This document shows positions 22,929-30,462 of a stretch of 31,439 nucleotides of DNA, one piece after another (the first letter of the stretch is position 1; every line of letters begins with the position of its first letter). The DNA lies in the IMG/VR virus record IMGVR_UViG_3300021375_000106, positions 1-31,439 of that record; one strand, written 5' to 3'. A program made the translations under genes and the position numbers. The DNA comes from a virus. The notes under the pieces are model-generated. The model was not told the DNA's origin. It saw only the letters and a program-made list of their open reading frames with translations, and made no database searches.

Positions 22929-24040
22929 TGACCTACAAAGTAACAGTTACAGAAGATGTGACTAGCGTATCAGTCTCAGGCAATACGACTAGCATTAATC
23001 TAACAGGCGAGCAGACTGAAATCTCAGTAGTTAACCCTGCAACAAGTGTTACTTTTAACCCCTCTCAATCATTCAGTTCTACTAACGTGCAAGATGCTTT
23101 GTTTGAAGCGCACAAGATGACTGGCGAACAGTCTAACAACTACTCAGTAATATTAGATTTTGGCAATAAGTTTGAGATACAAAGCGGCTCTGAGTTTGCT
23201 AGATTTGAGGCATCAGCAGGTGCAGGTGGATTTGATGCAGGTCTTAGATCATCTGACAAAATAACTTTTGGTGCTGATGGCAATCTTACCGCATCACTTG
23301 ATGGCAGTGGCTCAACTTTTTATGACAAGCTAGTGGTTGAGGGCAACCCTTCTATAGAAGATGGTCTTATCCAGACCAATAATACAAGCGGTACACAACA
23401 GCACCATATAGAGATGCAAAACAGTGGTAGCACTGTTGGCTTTTTAGGCTCTAATGGCGATAGCGCCTTGTTAGGTATTGGCAGTGCTTCTGTTGCCGTA
23501 TCTTCTGCGGGGTTTTTTGGTGGCGATTTATCACCCGCAACACAATTTGGTGCTAATAGGAATGAAGCAATAGATTTAGGAAAGACTAACTCACGATTTA
23601 GAGACTTATACTTGTCGAGTGGAATTTATTTTGGCTCAGACACTTCTAACAAGTTTCAATATGAAGAGGGTACATGGACACCAACTCTGGCTCTAGGGGC
23701 TTCTTTTACCATATCGAGTGTTAGTGCTAAGTATACAAAGTTAGGTGATCTAGTTGTTGTAACGGCAGAATTGGGTACTATAAATACCAGTAACGCTACA
23801 ACTGGTTCTTTGATTTTAGGTGGGTTGCCTTTTCAGCCAAACGGAAAATATCCATGTATTGTCACTGACTCAACTATTTTTACAGGGTTTAGTGGTATTG
23901 TTAGTGGGATAACAAATAACGCTGATAGCACAATATCATTTAGGCAAAGCAAGCATACTTATGTTGTGAATCAAACCAATCTTGCATCCACATCAACAGG
24001 CAAAATGATATTCCAATGCTCTTATAAAACAGATTCTTAA
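22928..24040 (+). CDS. Tail fibre / receptor-binding protein
   Basis: The product is 370 residues. The low-complexity beta N terminus (VTSVSVSGNTTSINLTGEQT) and the VQDALFEAHK segment are typical fibre shaft parts. TNSRFRDLYLSSGIYFGSD marks the end of the shaft, and residues from about 243 (YEEGTWTPTLALG ... KYTKLGDLVVVTAEL) form a C-terminal beta-sandwich seen at the tips of many phage fibres. It is the best candidate for primary receptor recognition. Confidence 0.78.
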   Translation: MTYKVTVTEDVTSVSVSGNTTSINLTGEQTEISVVNPATSVTFNPSQSFSSTNVQDALFEAHKMTGEQSNNYSVILDFGNKFEIQSGSEFARFEASAGAGGFDAGLRSSDKITFGADGNLTASLDGSGSTFYDKLVVEGNPSIEDGLIQTNNTSGTQQHHIEMQNSGSTVGFLGSNGDSALLGIGSASVAVSSAGFFGGDLSPATQFGANRNEAIDLGKTNSRFRDLYLSSGIYFGSDTSNKFQYEEGTWTPTLALGASFTISSVSAKYTKLGDLVVVTAELGTINTSNATTGSLILGGLPFQPNGKYPCIVTDSTIFTGFSGIVSGITNNADSTISFRQSKHTYVVNQTNLASTSTGKMIFQCSYKTDS

Positions 24041-24043
24041 TTA

Positions 24044-24062
24044 TTTTTAGTGGAACTAAAAA
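24044..24062. repeat. Perfect 19-bp inverted repeat
   Basis: TTTTTAGT, loop GGA, ACTAAAAA. It occupies the 37-bp gap between the fibre gene and the next gene, just before the ribosome binding site (GGAAAGGTGA). It could be an operator, an mRNA processing hairpin or a weak terminator; the AT-rich stem argues against strong termination. Confidence 0.5.
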
Positions 24063-24077
24063 CGGAAAGGTGAAAAA

Positions 24078-24323
24078 ATGAGTTTAGAAAAAACAGTAAC
24101 GCAAGATAAAATTGAAATTGTAGGCGAGTTTAAAACAGTACAAGTTAGAACTAAAACCGCGATTGCAGAAGATGGCGTAGAAATTAGCGCATCATATCAC
24201 CGCCATGTTATAGTAGCGGGACAAGACTATTCAAACGAATCAGCAGAAGTACAATCTATCTGCGGAATCGTACATACATCAGAAGTGATTGCGGCAAGAC
24301 AGGCGGCACAACCTAGCGAATAA
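24078..24323 (+). CDS. Hypothetical small protein between fibre and lysis genes
   Basis: The product is 81 residues with a strong AAAGGTGA site upstream. It looks beta-rich in its centre (KIEIVGEFKTVQVRTKTAIA, then ISASYHRHVIVAG). Short proteins of this type frequently follow fibre genes in marine phages, but no function is known to me. No membrane segment or signal peptide. Confidence 0.7.
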   Translation: MSLEKTVTQDKIEIVGEFKTVQVRTKTAIAEDGVEISASYHRHVIVAGQDYSNESAEVQSICGIVHTSEVIAARQAAQPSE

Positions 24324-24335
24324 CTGGAGCGCGTG

Positions 24336-24587
24336 ATGGAAGACTGGCATCTAAGCAAGAATGTACCGATAACTTTATTTGTATTGTTGGCGTTTCATGC
24401 TATCAATGTGATGGGCGCATTCACCGAGGTTGAAGTTGGCGTGAGCCAAAACGCTAAAGACATTGCTAAAGTGAGCAACAACTTTGATAAGTTAGATGCT
24501 AGACAGCGCGACCTGGAAGTTAGAGTGGCGCGCATTGATGAAAACGTCATGCAAATAAAAGCATGGATGGAAGAGAAAAGGCAGTGA
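24336..24587 (+). CDS. Membrane-anchored coiled-coil protein of the lysis region
   Basis: The product is 83 residues from ATG 24336 (GGAG at 24326-24329); an adjacent GTG at 24333 is in frame. One N-terminal membrane segment (about residues 10-28, VPITLFVLLAFHAINVMGA) is followed by a charged coiled coil (about 36-80). The layout resembles inner-membrane spanin subunits or holin accessory proteins. It overlaps the next gene by 4 bp (GTGA). Confidence 0.65.
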   Translation: MEDWHLSKNVPITLFVLLAFHAINVMGAFTEVEVGVSQNAKDIAKVSNNFDKLDARQRDLEVRVARIDENVMQIKAWMEEKRQ

Positions 24588-25201
24588 GGTTTTTAGCTAT
24601 CCTATGGCTATTCACATCATTAGCTATGGCGAACGACCAACAGGGTAGCTTAAACACTTATCATGGTGAGAACAGTACCACCAATAGTAATAACCAAACC
24701 ACAGACACATCAACTAGCAACACTTACAATGGCGCAGGCTCAGCTAGCGAAATCCCAGTAGGTTCAGCCATCAGCCCAACCTTTATGTCTAACGGCTCTG
24801 ACACTTGCTTGAAAGGCACAGCAGGTTCATTACAAACAGTGGCAGTTGGATTTTCTAGCGGTGGTTATGAGTTAGACGTAGACTGCACTAGATTAAAATA
24901 CAGTCGGATGTTATCTGCTCTTGGGTTAAAAGTGGCGGCAGTATCAATGCTCTGCCAGAGTGAAGAGGTGTTTAAGAGTATGATTCTAGCGGGTTCGCCA
25001 TGCCCGTTCATATCCAATGGGAGATTAGTAGCGGGGAAGCGGGGGTTGATGCTGATAAAGCAGAACCCAGAATTATATATTCCTGATTACAAAAAGAATC
25101 GGAAATATTACAACGGCATTCTCCAGATAGGTAAGGTGAGCGAAGATGTGGAAGAAGATAGCATTTCTATTAGCGATAAGTACCGCAGTACAAAGCAATG
25201 A
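24584..25201 (+). CDS. Exported protein of the lysis region
   Basis: The product is 205 residues from GTG 24584, whose overlap with the previous stop (GTGA) and AAAAGG upstream favour it over ATG 24563. MRFLAILWLFTSLAMA is a clean signal peptide. A long serine/threonine/asparagine-rich linker follows (about residues 20-60), then a cysteine-containing domain (DTCLKGTAGSLQTVAVG, ELDVDCTRLKY, MLCQSEEVFKSM, GSPCPF) whose cysteines could pair in the periplasm. Function is unknown; outer-membrane spanin, lysis or superinfection roles are possible. Confidence 0.68.
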   Translation: MRFLAILWLFTSLAMANDQQGSLNTYHGENSTTNSNNQTTDTSTSNTYNGAGSASEIPVGSAISPTFMSNGSDTCLKGTAGSLQTVAVGFSSGGYELDVDCTRLKYSRMLSALGLKVAAVSMLCQSEEVFKSMILAGSPCPFISNGRLVAGKRGLMLIKQNPELYIPDYKKNRKYYNGILQIGKVSEDVEEDSISISDKYRSTKQ

Positions 25202-25979
25202 ACTAGATAACCTGATTGACAGCAGTAGTGCTATTGTCGATCAGATTGATACAGGCATTAAGCTAACAGGTGCGGCTATGGATTACGCACACACTGGTGG
25301 CGGTTTATCTGATGGTACGCTATCTAGCACAGCACATATAACAGCAGAGCAGGTAGAGGCTTACAACTCTGCCCTGTCTAACATGGCTACCTATCAGCCT
25401 TATGGCGCACCTGTCAAAGAAGTGCTAGAGAATATGGCTATGGATTCCCTAGAAGAAATGGATCAGGCTATCGGGACTTTTACAGAAGTAGTAGTTGATA
25501 TGATTGCGGTACAACAGGTTGCAGAAAAAGCAGAAACAGCAAGCACCCCTAAGCAAGAAGAAGAAGTGCAGACCTTTGTAGCTGATAATCAGGATATGCT
25601 AACGATCACACAGGAAGAAGTAGACACATACAACACCAGTGTTGACCAGATTGAAACATCAGCTAACGAAGCCTCTGCCTATTTAAGTGTCGCAAGTAAC
25701 TCAGAAGCAACAGCATTTCTACAGCAAAGTGTAGAAGATGCGAACACCACTACAGATAATGTTAATATCTTCTATGATGCCAACTCACAATGGGTAGCAA
25801 TGGGATACAACACAACTAGAAATCTAACAGTCGTGATGCTAAATGGATCAGGTAACTACGGGCTTGATATGTACTACAGTGAGGCAGATATTCTTGCGCT
25901 AGGCACAGAGTCAGAGTTCTATAAAACATCACCCGTAGGCATGGGTTACGATTGTTTCTTTGAAATGGAGTGCGAATGA
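25146..25979 (+). CDS. Exported acidic helical protein
   Basis: The product is 277 residues. AAGGTGAG at 25133-25140 is an excellent ribosome binding site for ATG 25146 even though the gene overlaps the previous one by 56 bp. MWKKIAFLLAISTAVQS is a signal peptide. The mature part is acidic and helical (VEKAETAS... region rich in E, T, A) with a more ordered C-terminal 70 residues containing GYDCFFEMECE with two cysteines. No family recognised. Pairing with the exported gene upstream suggests both act in the host envelope. Confidence 0.7.
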   Translation: MWKKIAFLLAISTAVQSNELDNLIDSSSAIVDQIDTGIKLTGAAMDYAHTGGGLSDGTLSSTAHITAEQVEAYNSALSNMATYQPYGAPVKEVLENMAMDSLEEMDQAIGTFTEVVVDMIAVQQVAEKAETASTPKQEEEVQTFVADNQDMLTITQEEVDTYNTSVDQIETSANEASAYLSVASNSEATAFLQQSVEDANTTTDNVNIFYDANSQWVAMGYNTTRNLTVVMLNGSGNYGLDMYYSEADILALGTESEFYKTSPVGMGYDCFFEMECE

Positions 25980-26449
25980 GTTTAGCAGATACAGAATTAT
26001 CAATTGGTGGCGTTAAGCTAAAAGGCATCTATATAGCCGTAGTCTTTTCACTAGCTACAACGATCGGCTCATTCATTTGGGCGGCTAGTAGCCTGTATGG
26101 AAGACTAGAAGCAGTCGAGGCGGTGCAAGTTCCTGACGTTACACCTTTGCACGAATCCATACAACTGATAGAACAACAGCTTAAAGACAACGATATAAGC
26201 CAATTAAGCGCGAAATTAGCCACTTTAGGGACAAACCTGACAACTATATCCTCTCAACAGGAAAGGCTCTTAGAAATCACTACAAGCGTATCTAAGCTAG
26301 AGAAAGATATTGAGACGATGAGAGCCATTGTTGCAAAGGCTGAGCTAGTCGTTGAGGATGTTAACGAGATAAAAGGAAACTGGGATACTGCCAAGACGGA
26401 GTATGACGATATTTGGCGCGCACTTGATGCACTAGCCATGCCCTTATAA
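25976..26449 (+). CDS. Membrane-anchored coiled-coil protein
   Basis: The product is 157 residues. ATG 25976 in an ATGA overlap (GGAG at 25967-25970) is preferred to GTG 25970. One membrane segment (about residues 17-39, GIYIAVVFSLATTIGSFIWA) is followed by a long coiled coil (about 44-150). This matches inner-membrane spanin or holin-associated proteins in topology. It is 15 bp before the holin-like gene. Confidence 0.68.
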   Translation: MSLADTELSIGGVKLKGIYIAVVFSLATTIGSFIWAASSLYGRLEAVEAVQVPDVTPLHESIQLIEQQLKDNDISQLSAKLATLGTNLTTISSQQERLLEITTSVSKLEKDIETMRAIVAKAELVVEDVNEIKGNWDTAKTEYDDIWRALDALAMPL

Positions 26450-26464
26450 CAGGAGAAGATAACC

Positions 26465-26839
26465 ATGTGGATGAATTTAATTGCACCGGTAGCCAAGTTA
26501 GCAGGTGGCTACATGAAGAACAAAGCAGAAGAGAAGCAAGCTAAACACAAAGCCAAGATGCACATGATAAAGAATGATGCTGACTGGGAAACAAAGATGG
26601 CAGAGGCTTCTAATTCGTCATTTAAGGATGAATTTTTCGTAATTGTTTTGAGTTTTCCATTGTTTTTTATCGGCTATGCTGTTGGTGTAGATGACCCTGC
26701 TATCATTGACAGAGTCAAAGAGGGCTTCAATGCGTTAAATGAATTGCCTGATTGGTATCAATACTTGCTTTTCATAGCAGTTAGTTCTAGCTTTGGTATC
26801 AAAGGTGCTGACAAAATAATGAAACTGAGGAACAAGTAA
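26465..26839 (+). CDS. Holin, GTA_holin_3TM-like
   Basis: The product is 124 residues. The basic amphipathic N-terminal half (KNKAEEKQAKHKAKMHMIKN) leads to SSFKDEFFVIVLSFPLFFIG and a second hydrophobic segment near residues 98-113 (YQYLLFIAVSSSFGIKGA). This is the arrangement of the holin family first described in gene transfer agents: W-x-x-x-M-A-x-A-S-x-S-S-x-K-D-E before the first membrane helix. It should permeabilise the inner membrane to let the endolysin out. The M15 peptidase gene lies two genes downstream. Confidence 0.78.
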   Translation: MWMNLIAPVAKLAGGYMKNKAEEKQAKHKAKMHMIKNDADWETKMAEASNSSFKDEFFVIVLSFPLFFIGYAVGVDDPAIIDRVKEGFNALNELPDWYQYLLFIAVSSSFGIKGADKIMKLRNK

Positions 26840-27552
26840 TGTATCAGTATCACAAAGACAGACCAACACCACACCTGTTTCACGATATTGTAAAAGGCAA
26901 TATGTGGGATACAAGACCACTAAACATTTTTGGCTTTAACCGCACTGTCGGCACTAGCTTTGAGACTCTTTGGGATGATGGCGGGAACTATACATTCCCT
27001 ACGTCAGCCGTAACTATGGATGTGGTATCCACTTCTGTAAGCGATACTATGGATGTGCTTATATATGGTCTTGATGCTAACTACGCAGAGATCAGCGAGA
27101 CAGTCACCCTGACAGGCACAGTAGCAGTGACTACCAGTGCATCATTTCTACGCGTTAATTCAGCTATTATTCTGGCAGGTTCTAACGTAGGAAACATAAC
27201 AATTGCGAATGGCGGTACAACCTACGGCTTTATCGGTGCTACTTTAGGCACAACGCAGTCTAGCGTTTACACTGTACCCGCAGGTCATAGTTTATATTTA
27301 CTAAGAATTGATGTATGCTCAGGAACTAACAATGGGCAGAAGTTTTTAACATTCAGGAATGTTGTAACTACTAGTGCAGGTCGGACTTTACGAGTAGCAG
27401 AAGCAACATTTTCAACAAGCCAAGTTAGCTTTGATCGCCAAGTACCATTCAAGATAGGCGAGAAATCTGACTTTCACTTTGAAGCTAAGAGCAGTTCTAG
27501 TGATAACGAGGTCAGTATTTTCTTAGAAGCTATACTGGTCAAAGACGATTAG
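26839..27552 (+). CDS. Putative virion structural protein within the lysis module
   Basis: The product is 237 residues, overlapping the holin gene by one base. It is beta-rich and resembles a marine phage structural protein: the NMWDTRPLNIFGFNRTVGTS start, then a FETLWDDGG and repeated beta strands (VTLTGTVAVTTSASFLRVNS). It has no signal peptide. It could be a head fibre, decoration or tail accessory protein. The location between holin and endolysin is unusual for a virion gene. Confidence 0.65.
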   Translation: MYQYHKDRPTPHLFHDIVKGNMWDTRPLNIFGFNRTVGTSFETLWDDGGNYTFPTSAVTMDVVSTSVSDTMDVLIYGLDANYAEISETVTLTGTVAVTTSASFLRVNSAIILAGSNVGNITIANGGTTYGFIGATLGTTQSSVYTVPAGHSLYLLRIDVCSGTNNGQKFLTFRNVVTTSAGRTLRVAEATFSTSQVSFDRQVPFKIGEKSDFHFEAKSSSSDNEVSIFLEAILVKDD

Positions 27553-27560
27553 AGGTCAAT

Positions 27561-27998
27561 ATGACAGGTAAAAAACCAAAGGCTAAAGCAGAGCCTAAAA
27601 GCGAAAACGTAGAGAACAAGTATTTCTCACACAAAGAATTGAAGTGCAAGCACACAGGTGAGAACAAGTTTGACCCTGACTTTTTAGACTTGCTAACCAA
27701 GATCAGAATCGAATGTGATTTTCCATTCGCTATATCTAGTGCTTACAGATCACCACAGCACCCCCTTGAAATGCGTAAACCTAGTGGCGCAGGAGCGCAT
27801 AGCACCGGCAAGGCTGTTGACATACTATGTCGCGGAGAAAATGCCGTAAAGCTAGTTTCTGTAGCTATAGCGTTTGGAATTACCCGCATTGGCATTCAGC
27901 AAAAAGGAACAGGTCGATTTATTCACATTGATGCCTGTACCCAAGATGACTTTCCTGAGATCGAGAACTACCCAGAAGAGACTATCTGGTCGTACTAA
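27561..27998 (+). CDS. Endolysin, peptidase M15 family
   Basis: The product is 145 residues, with AGAGGT upstream. After a lysine-rich N terminus and FSHKELKCKHTG, the catalytic core has SSAYRSPQHPLE, GAHSTGKAVDI (zinc ligands H80 and D87) and RFIHID (H122), the M15 D,D-/L,D-carboxypeptidase metal site. It cleaves peptide cross-links of peptidoglycan. No signal peptide, so release depends on the holin. It is the last gene before the terminator at 28018. Confidence 0.88.
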   Translation: MTGKKPKAKAEPKSENVENKYFSHKELKCKHTGENKFDPDFLDLLTKIRIECDFPFAISSAYRSPQHPLEMRKPSGAGAHSTGKAVDILCRGENAVKLVSVAIAFGITRIGIQQKGTGRFIHIDACTQDDFPEIENYPEETIWSY

Positions 27999-28017
27999 TT
28001 TCATAGTAACTCTCATT

Positions 28018-28043
28018 GCCTCACTTATGTGGGGCTTTTTTTT
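28018..28043 (+). terminator. Strong intrinsic terminator after the endolysin gene
   Basis: GCCTCAC, loop TTAT, GTGGGGC (7 bp with one G-T pair), followed by eight T residues. It ends the late transcript carrying head, tail and lysis genes, just before the early promoter at 28064. Confidence 0.9.
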
Positions 28044-28061
28044 GCCTAAAGTAAATTTAAA

Positions 28062-28092
28062 ACTTTACATTATGTAAAGTATCAGGCATACT
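28062..28092 (+). promoter_or_regulatory. Early promoter with overlapping 19-bp palindromic operator
   Basis: TTTACA (28064-28069) and CATACT (28087-28092) are separated by 17 bp. The -35 box lies inside a perfect palindrome ACTTTACAT-T-ATGTAAAGT (28062-28080), a likely repressor or activator site. The whole block, including TCAGGCATA and the AAAGGTAAT leader, is a near copy of the promoter at 3114-3142, which keeps only the left half-site. It should drive the early recombination operon 28125-30178. Confidence 0.7.
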
Positions 28093-28124
28093 GACTCTAA
28101 ATTAATCAAAAAAGGTAATGTCAA

Positions 28125-28334
28125 ATGTATGAATCATCAGTAATTAAAAGTGCTAGACGTCGCAAGCTTTCTCTAGAGCGTGATGTTGCAGATTGCGTAG
28201 AAAGACTTACTGTTATGTCTGACAATGAATATAACAGATGGGGCAAGGTTGTTGAGTCAAAACTCACTTCTCTTGAAAAACAACTTGCAAATGCTACTTG
28301 GTGGCACGAGCATCTTCTCGCAGAAATCGCGTAA
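28125..28334 (+). CDS. Hypothetical basic early protein
   Basis: The product is 69 residues, the first gene behind the 28064 promoter, with AAAGGTAA upstream. It has an arginine/lysine-rich start (KSARRRKLSLERDVADCVER) and a helical, probably coiled-coil remainder (NRWGKVVESKLTSLEKQLAN). No family recognised. As a leading early gene it could be a host-directed inhibitor or regulator. Confidence 0.7.
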   Translation: MYESSVIKSARRRKLSLERDVADCVERLTVMSDNEYNRWGKVVESKLTSLEKQLANATWWHEHLLAEIA

Positions 28335-28345
28335 GGGAAAATATA

Positions 28346-28537
28346 ATGACAGAATTAAATAAAATGTGCGCCTATGAGCGCGGAGAATATGACTGCTTGC
28401 ATGGTCATGCAGTTAGAGATAATGAGTCACCTGAATACTACTCAGGCTATGGCGATCAATACGCGCAAGAGCAGATTGATAATCACCGTAGTGAGCAACA
28501 CTTAATCAAAATGGAGAAAAGCTATGAAAGAATATAA
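28346..28537 (+). CDS. Hypothetical small early protein
   Basis: The product is 63 residues from ATG 28346 (AAGGGAAA upstream). It is polar with clustered tyrosines and histidines (CAYERGEYDCLHGHAVRDNE) and two cysteines; a metal-binding role is possible but not shown. It overlaps the next gene by 14 bp. Confidence 0.65.
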   Translation: MTELNKMCAYERGEYDCLHGHAVRDNESPEYYSGYGDQYAQEQIDNHRSEQHLIKMEKSYERI

Positions 28538-28763
28538 TGGTCACAGAAGTTGGAACGCTTGGAATGTTAGCCTTTGGCTGACTAATGACGAGGAGACTTA
28601 CAGCTTCGCTCGTCAGGTTTATTATGACATGGGGCTTGAAAAAGCCGCAACTTACTTAACAATGGCACTACAGGGTGAAAAAACACCTGATGGCGCTGTC
28701 TACACAAGAAAAGCAATTTATGAAGAACTAAAAACATGGGAGAATGAAAATGAAGTCGAGTGA
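28524..28763 (+). CDS. Conserved phage protein (NGHxSWNAWNVSLW type)
   Basis: The product is 79 residues. The start MKEYNGHRSWNAWNVSLWLT is a pattern I recall from small conserved proteins of many unrelated phages, with W and N residues invariant and no established function. The rest is helical. It overlaps its neighbours on both sides, inside the early recombination operon. Confidence 0.75.
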   Translation: MKEYNGHRSWNAWNVSLWLTNDEETYSFARQVYYDMGLEKAATYLTMALQGEKTPDGAVYTRKAIYEELKTWENENEVE

Positions 28764-29322
28764 ACAAACCAATGAATTAGCGTTAGCGTTAAACCTAGCG
28801 CAAAGCCAGATGGGCGGAGCAATCAAAGATTCCTCTAACCCTTTCTTCAAATCTAGCTACGCGGACTTAACATCCGTAATCAAGGCTATCAAACAACCAT
28901 TCGCAGATAATGGTCTGAGTTACACGCAGTTCCCTGTGAGTGTTGATGGTCGCATTGGTGTAGCTACAAGATTGATGCACGTTTCTGGTCAATATATCGA
29001 ATCAGAGTTTGCGCTACCTGTGGTTAAGCAAGACCCGCAAGCCGCAGGTTCAGCAATCACTTACGCTAGACGTTATGCACTGCAATCTATCGCAGGTATA
29101 CCGACAGCAGATGATGATGCAGAATCAGCTATGTTGCGAGGCGCGATTGATAACATTATTGATGATGAAAAAGTAGTAACCATAACTAACCTTATTGAGC
29201 AAACAGAGAGCGATGAGAAAAAATTCTGTAAGCTATTTAAGGTATCAAGCGTTACTGGTTTGAAAGAATCACAGTACGAAAGGGCATTAGCTATGCTGAA
29301 TGCTAAAAAGGCTCAGAAATGA
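28750..29322 (+). CDS. erf: ERF-family single-strand annealing protein
   Basis: The product is 190 residues. ATG 28750 is preferred because GGGAG at 28738-28742 lies seven bases upstream; ATG 28744 is too close. ERF signatures are clear: NPFFKSSYADLTSVIKAIKQ (about 30-49), FADNGLSYTQFP, and AGSAITYARRYALQSIAGIP followed by TADDDAE. ERF proteins anneal complementary single strands and promote circularisation of terminally redundant phage DNA. The partner exonuclease gene follows with a 4-bp overlap. Confidence 0.9.
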   Translation: MKSSEQTNELALALNLAQSQMGGAIKDSSNPFFKSSYADLTSVIKAIKQPFADNGLSYTQFPVSVDGRIGVATRLMHVSGQYIESEFALPVVKQDPQAAGSAITYARRYALQSIAGIPTADDDAESAMLRGAIDNIIDDEKVVTITNLIEQTESDEKKFCKLFKVSSVTGLKESQYERALAMLNAKKAQK

Positions 29323-29918
29323 TTATCCTTAACAATGAGCAAGGCTCTGAGGCTTGGTTGCAATCTAGGCTAGGCAAACCCTCAGCCAGTTGTTTTGGCA
29401 AGCTAATAACGAGGACTGGTAAGCCGAGTACGTCTGCTGATAACTACATCAACGGATTGATTTATGAGTTATTATCTCAGGAAATAACGCAAGGTCACAC
29501 TAGCGATGCTATGATTCGCGGCACAGAGTTAGAGCCAGAGGCTCGAGAAAACTACGAGTTCATCACAGGTAACGAGGTTAAAGAAGTCGGATTTATTGTT
29601 GACCTCGATGATACTTATGGTTGTTCGCCTGACGGGTTGATTGGTGAAGATGGTGGAATTGAAATTAAATGCCCACTTGGCGCAACGATGGTTAAGTACC
29701 TACGCGACCCAGATCAATTAGTAAAGAATTACTGGCAACAGATACAAGGCTGTATGTTTGTTACTGGTAGGAAGTGGTGGGATGCGTTCGCCTATCACCC
29801 AAGTACGCCTCATGTACTTGTGAGAGTAGAGCGCGATGATGCATACATTGAGTTACTTGAAGAACAGGTAATCAATGCTTGCCTAACTATTAAAACTGAA
29901 GTGGAGAAAAACCAATGA
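29319..29918 (+). CDS. YqaJ-like / lambda-type exonuclease
   Basis: The product is 199 residues. Motifs: WLQSRLGKPSAS (13-24), MIRGTELEPEAR (65-76, E70), CSPDGLIGEDGGIEIKCP (D105, E115, K117) and YWQQIQGCMFVTG. These make up the PD-(D/E)xK active site of the lambda Exo/YqaJ family, which degrades one strand of duplex ends to give the single-stranded DNA used by ERF. It is coupled to the ERF gene and to the SSB-tip gene by 4-bp overlaps. Confidence 0.9.
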   Translation: MIILNNEQGSEAWLQSRLGKPSASCFGKLITRTGKPSTSADNYINGLIYELLSQEITQGHTSDAMIRGTELEPEARENYEFITGNEVKEVGFIVDLDDTYGCSPDGLIGEDGGIEIKCPLGATMVKYLRDPDQLVKNYWQQIQGCMFVTGRKWWDAFAYHPSTPHVLVRVERDDAYIELLEEQVINACLTIKTEVEKNQ

Positions 29919-30178
29919 GTGAGTATGTTCAAAAAAACCTAAAAGGTAACTTGTTTAAAAACATTAAGAAAGAGTCAGAGACACAACCTGATTACACTGG
30001 TAGCGCAAAAGTTAATGAGGTCGATTACGCTATGAGCGCATGGATAAATGAAGGTAAGAACGGAAAGTATCTTTCTGTTTCGTTCACTTCTATGGCTGAA
30101 TTACAGGCTAAAGGAATAGGTCAGGTCAAGGAAGCAGTCGGTGCAAATGTAATGCCGGAAGATGATATTCCATTCTAG
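29915..30178 (+). CDS. Small protein with SSB-like acidic C-terminal tip
   Basis: The product is 87 residues. A beta-rich body (NLKGNLFKNIKKESETQPDY, then YAMSAWINEGKNGKYLSVSF) ends in MPEDDIPF. This is almost the exact C-terminal tip (DDDIPF) through which bacterial SSB binds its partners. The body is shorter than a standard SSB and may be a minimal OB-like fold. Placed after the ERF and exonuclease genes, it could cover single strands or recruit host SSB-binding proteins. The assignment rests on the tip and the context. Confidence 0.7.
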   Translation: MSEYVQKNLKGNLFKNIKKESETQPDYTGSAKVNEVDYAMSAWINEGKNGKYLSVSFTSMAELQAKGIGQVKEAVGANVMPEDDIPF

Positions 30179-30180
30179 CT

Positions 30181-30204
30181 AAAAACCCCCCTCCGAAGAG
30201 GGGG
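30181..30204 (-). terminator. Minus-facing intrinsic terminator with UUCG tetraloop
   Basis: Read on the minus strand: CCCCCTC, TTCG, GAGGGGG and then G followed by TTTTT. The C(UUCG)G loop is an unusually stable cap. On the plus strand the hairpin is preceded by A5 and followed by TAAACC, so it lacks a U-tract there. It points towards the recombination genes and would stop antisense transcription coming from the right. Confidence 0.7.
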
Positions 30205-30267
30205 TAAACCATAGGAGTGATGATCGGGGAAAACCATCACCGACAATTTAACACATAGGATGCTCAA

Positions 30268-30462
30268 ATGATAGATTTTGGTAGATGTTTAAGAGAGGCG
30301 CAAAACATGCAAGGAGTCAGTAGTTCTGATCTTGCGCGTAAGTTAGGGGTTCACAGACAGCAGGTGAACATTTGGCGTAATAAAACTAACGTAAGGCTAG
30401 ATACTGCTTTGAAAGTTTGCATGGCTTTAGGTTATGGATTAGACGAGTTTATTGCTTTATAA
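30268..30462 (+). CDS. Xre-type HTH regulator
   Basis: The product is 64 residues, one Xre/Cro-like helix-turn-helix: LREAQNMQGVSSSDLARKLG, VHRQQVNIWRNKTNVRLDTA, then LKVCMALGYGLDEFIAL. AGGA upstream of ATG 30268 is a modest ribosome binding site. It is the size of Cro-like proteins, without a separate oligomerisation or RecA-cleavage domain. A candidate binder of the CTTTACAT palindrome at 28062. A half-site CTTTACAT lies at 30485-30492, just after its stop. Confidence 0.85.
   Translation: MIDFGRCLREAQNMQGVSSSDLARKLGVHRQQVNIWRNKTNVRLDTALKVCMALGYGLDEFIAL

Noticed and set aside
30268-30462. CI-like prophage repressor and lysogeny module
   Set aside because: The Xre-type protein is only one HTH domain and there is no integrase, excisionase, divergent repressor pair or attachment site.
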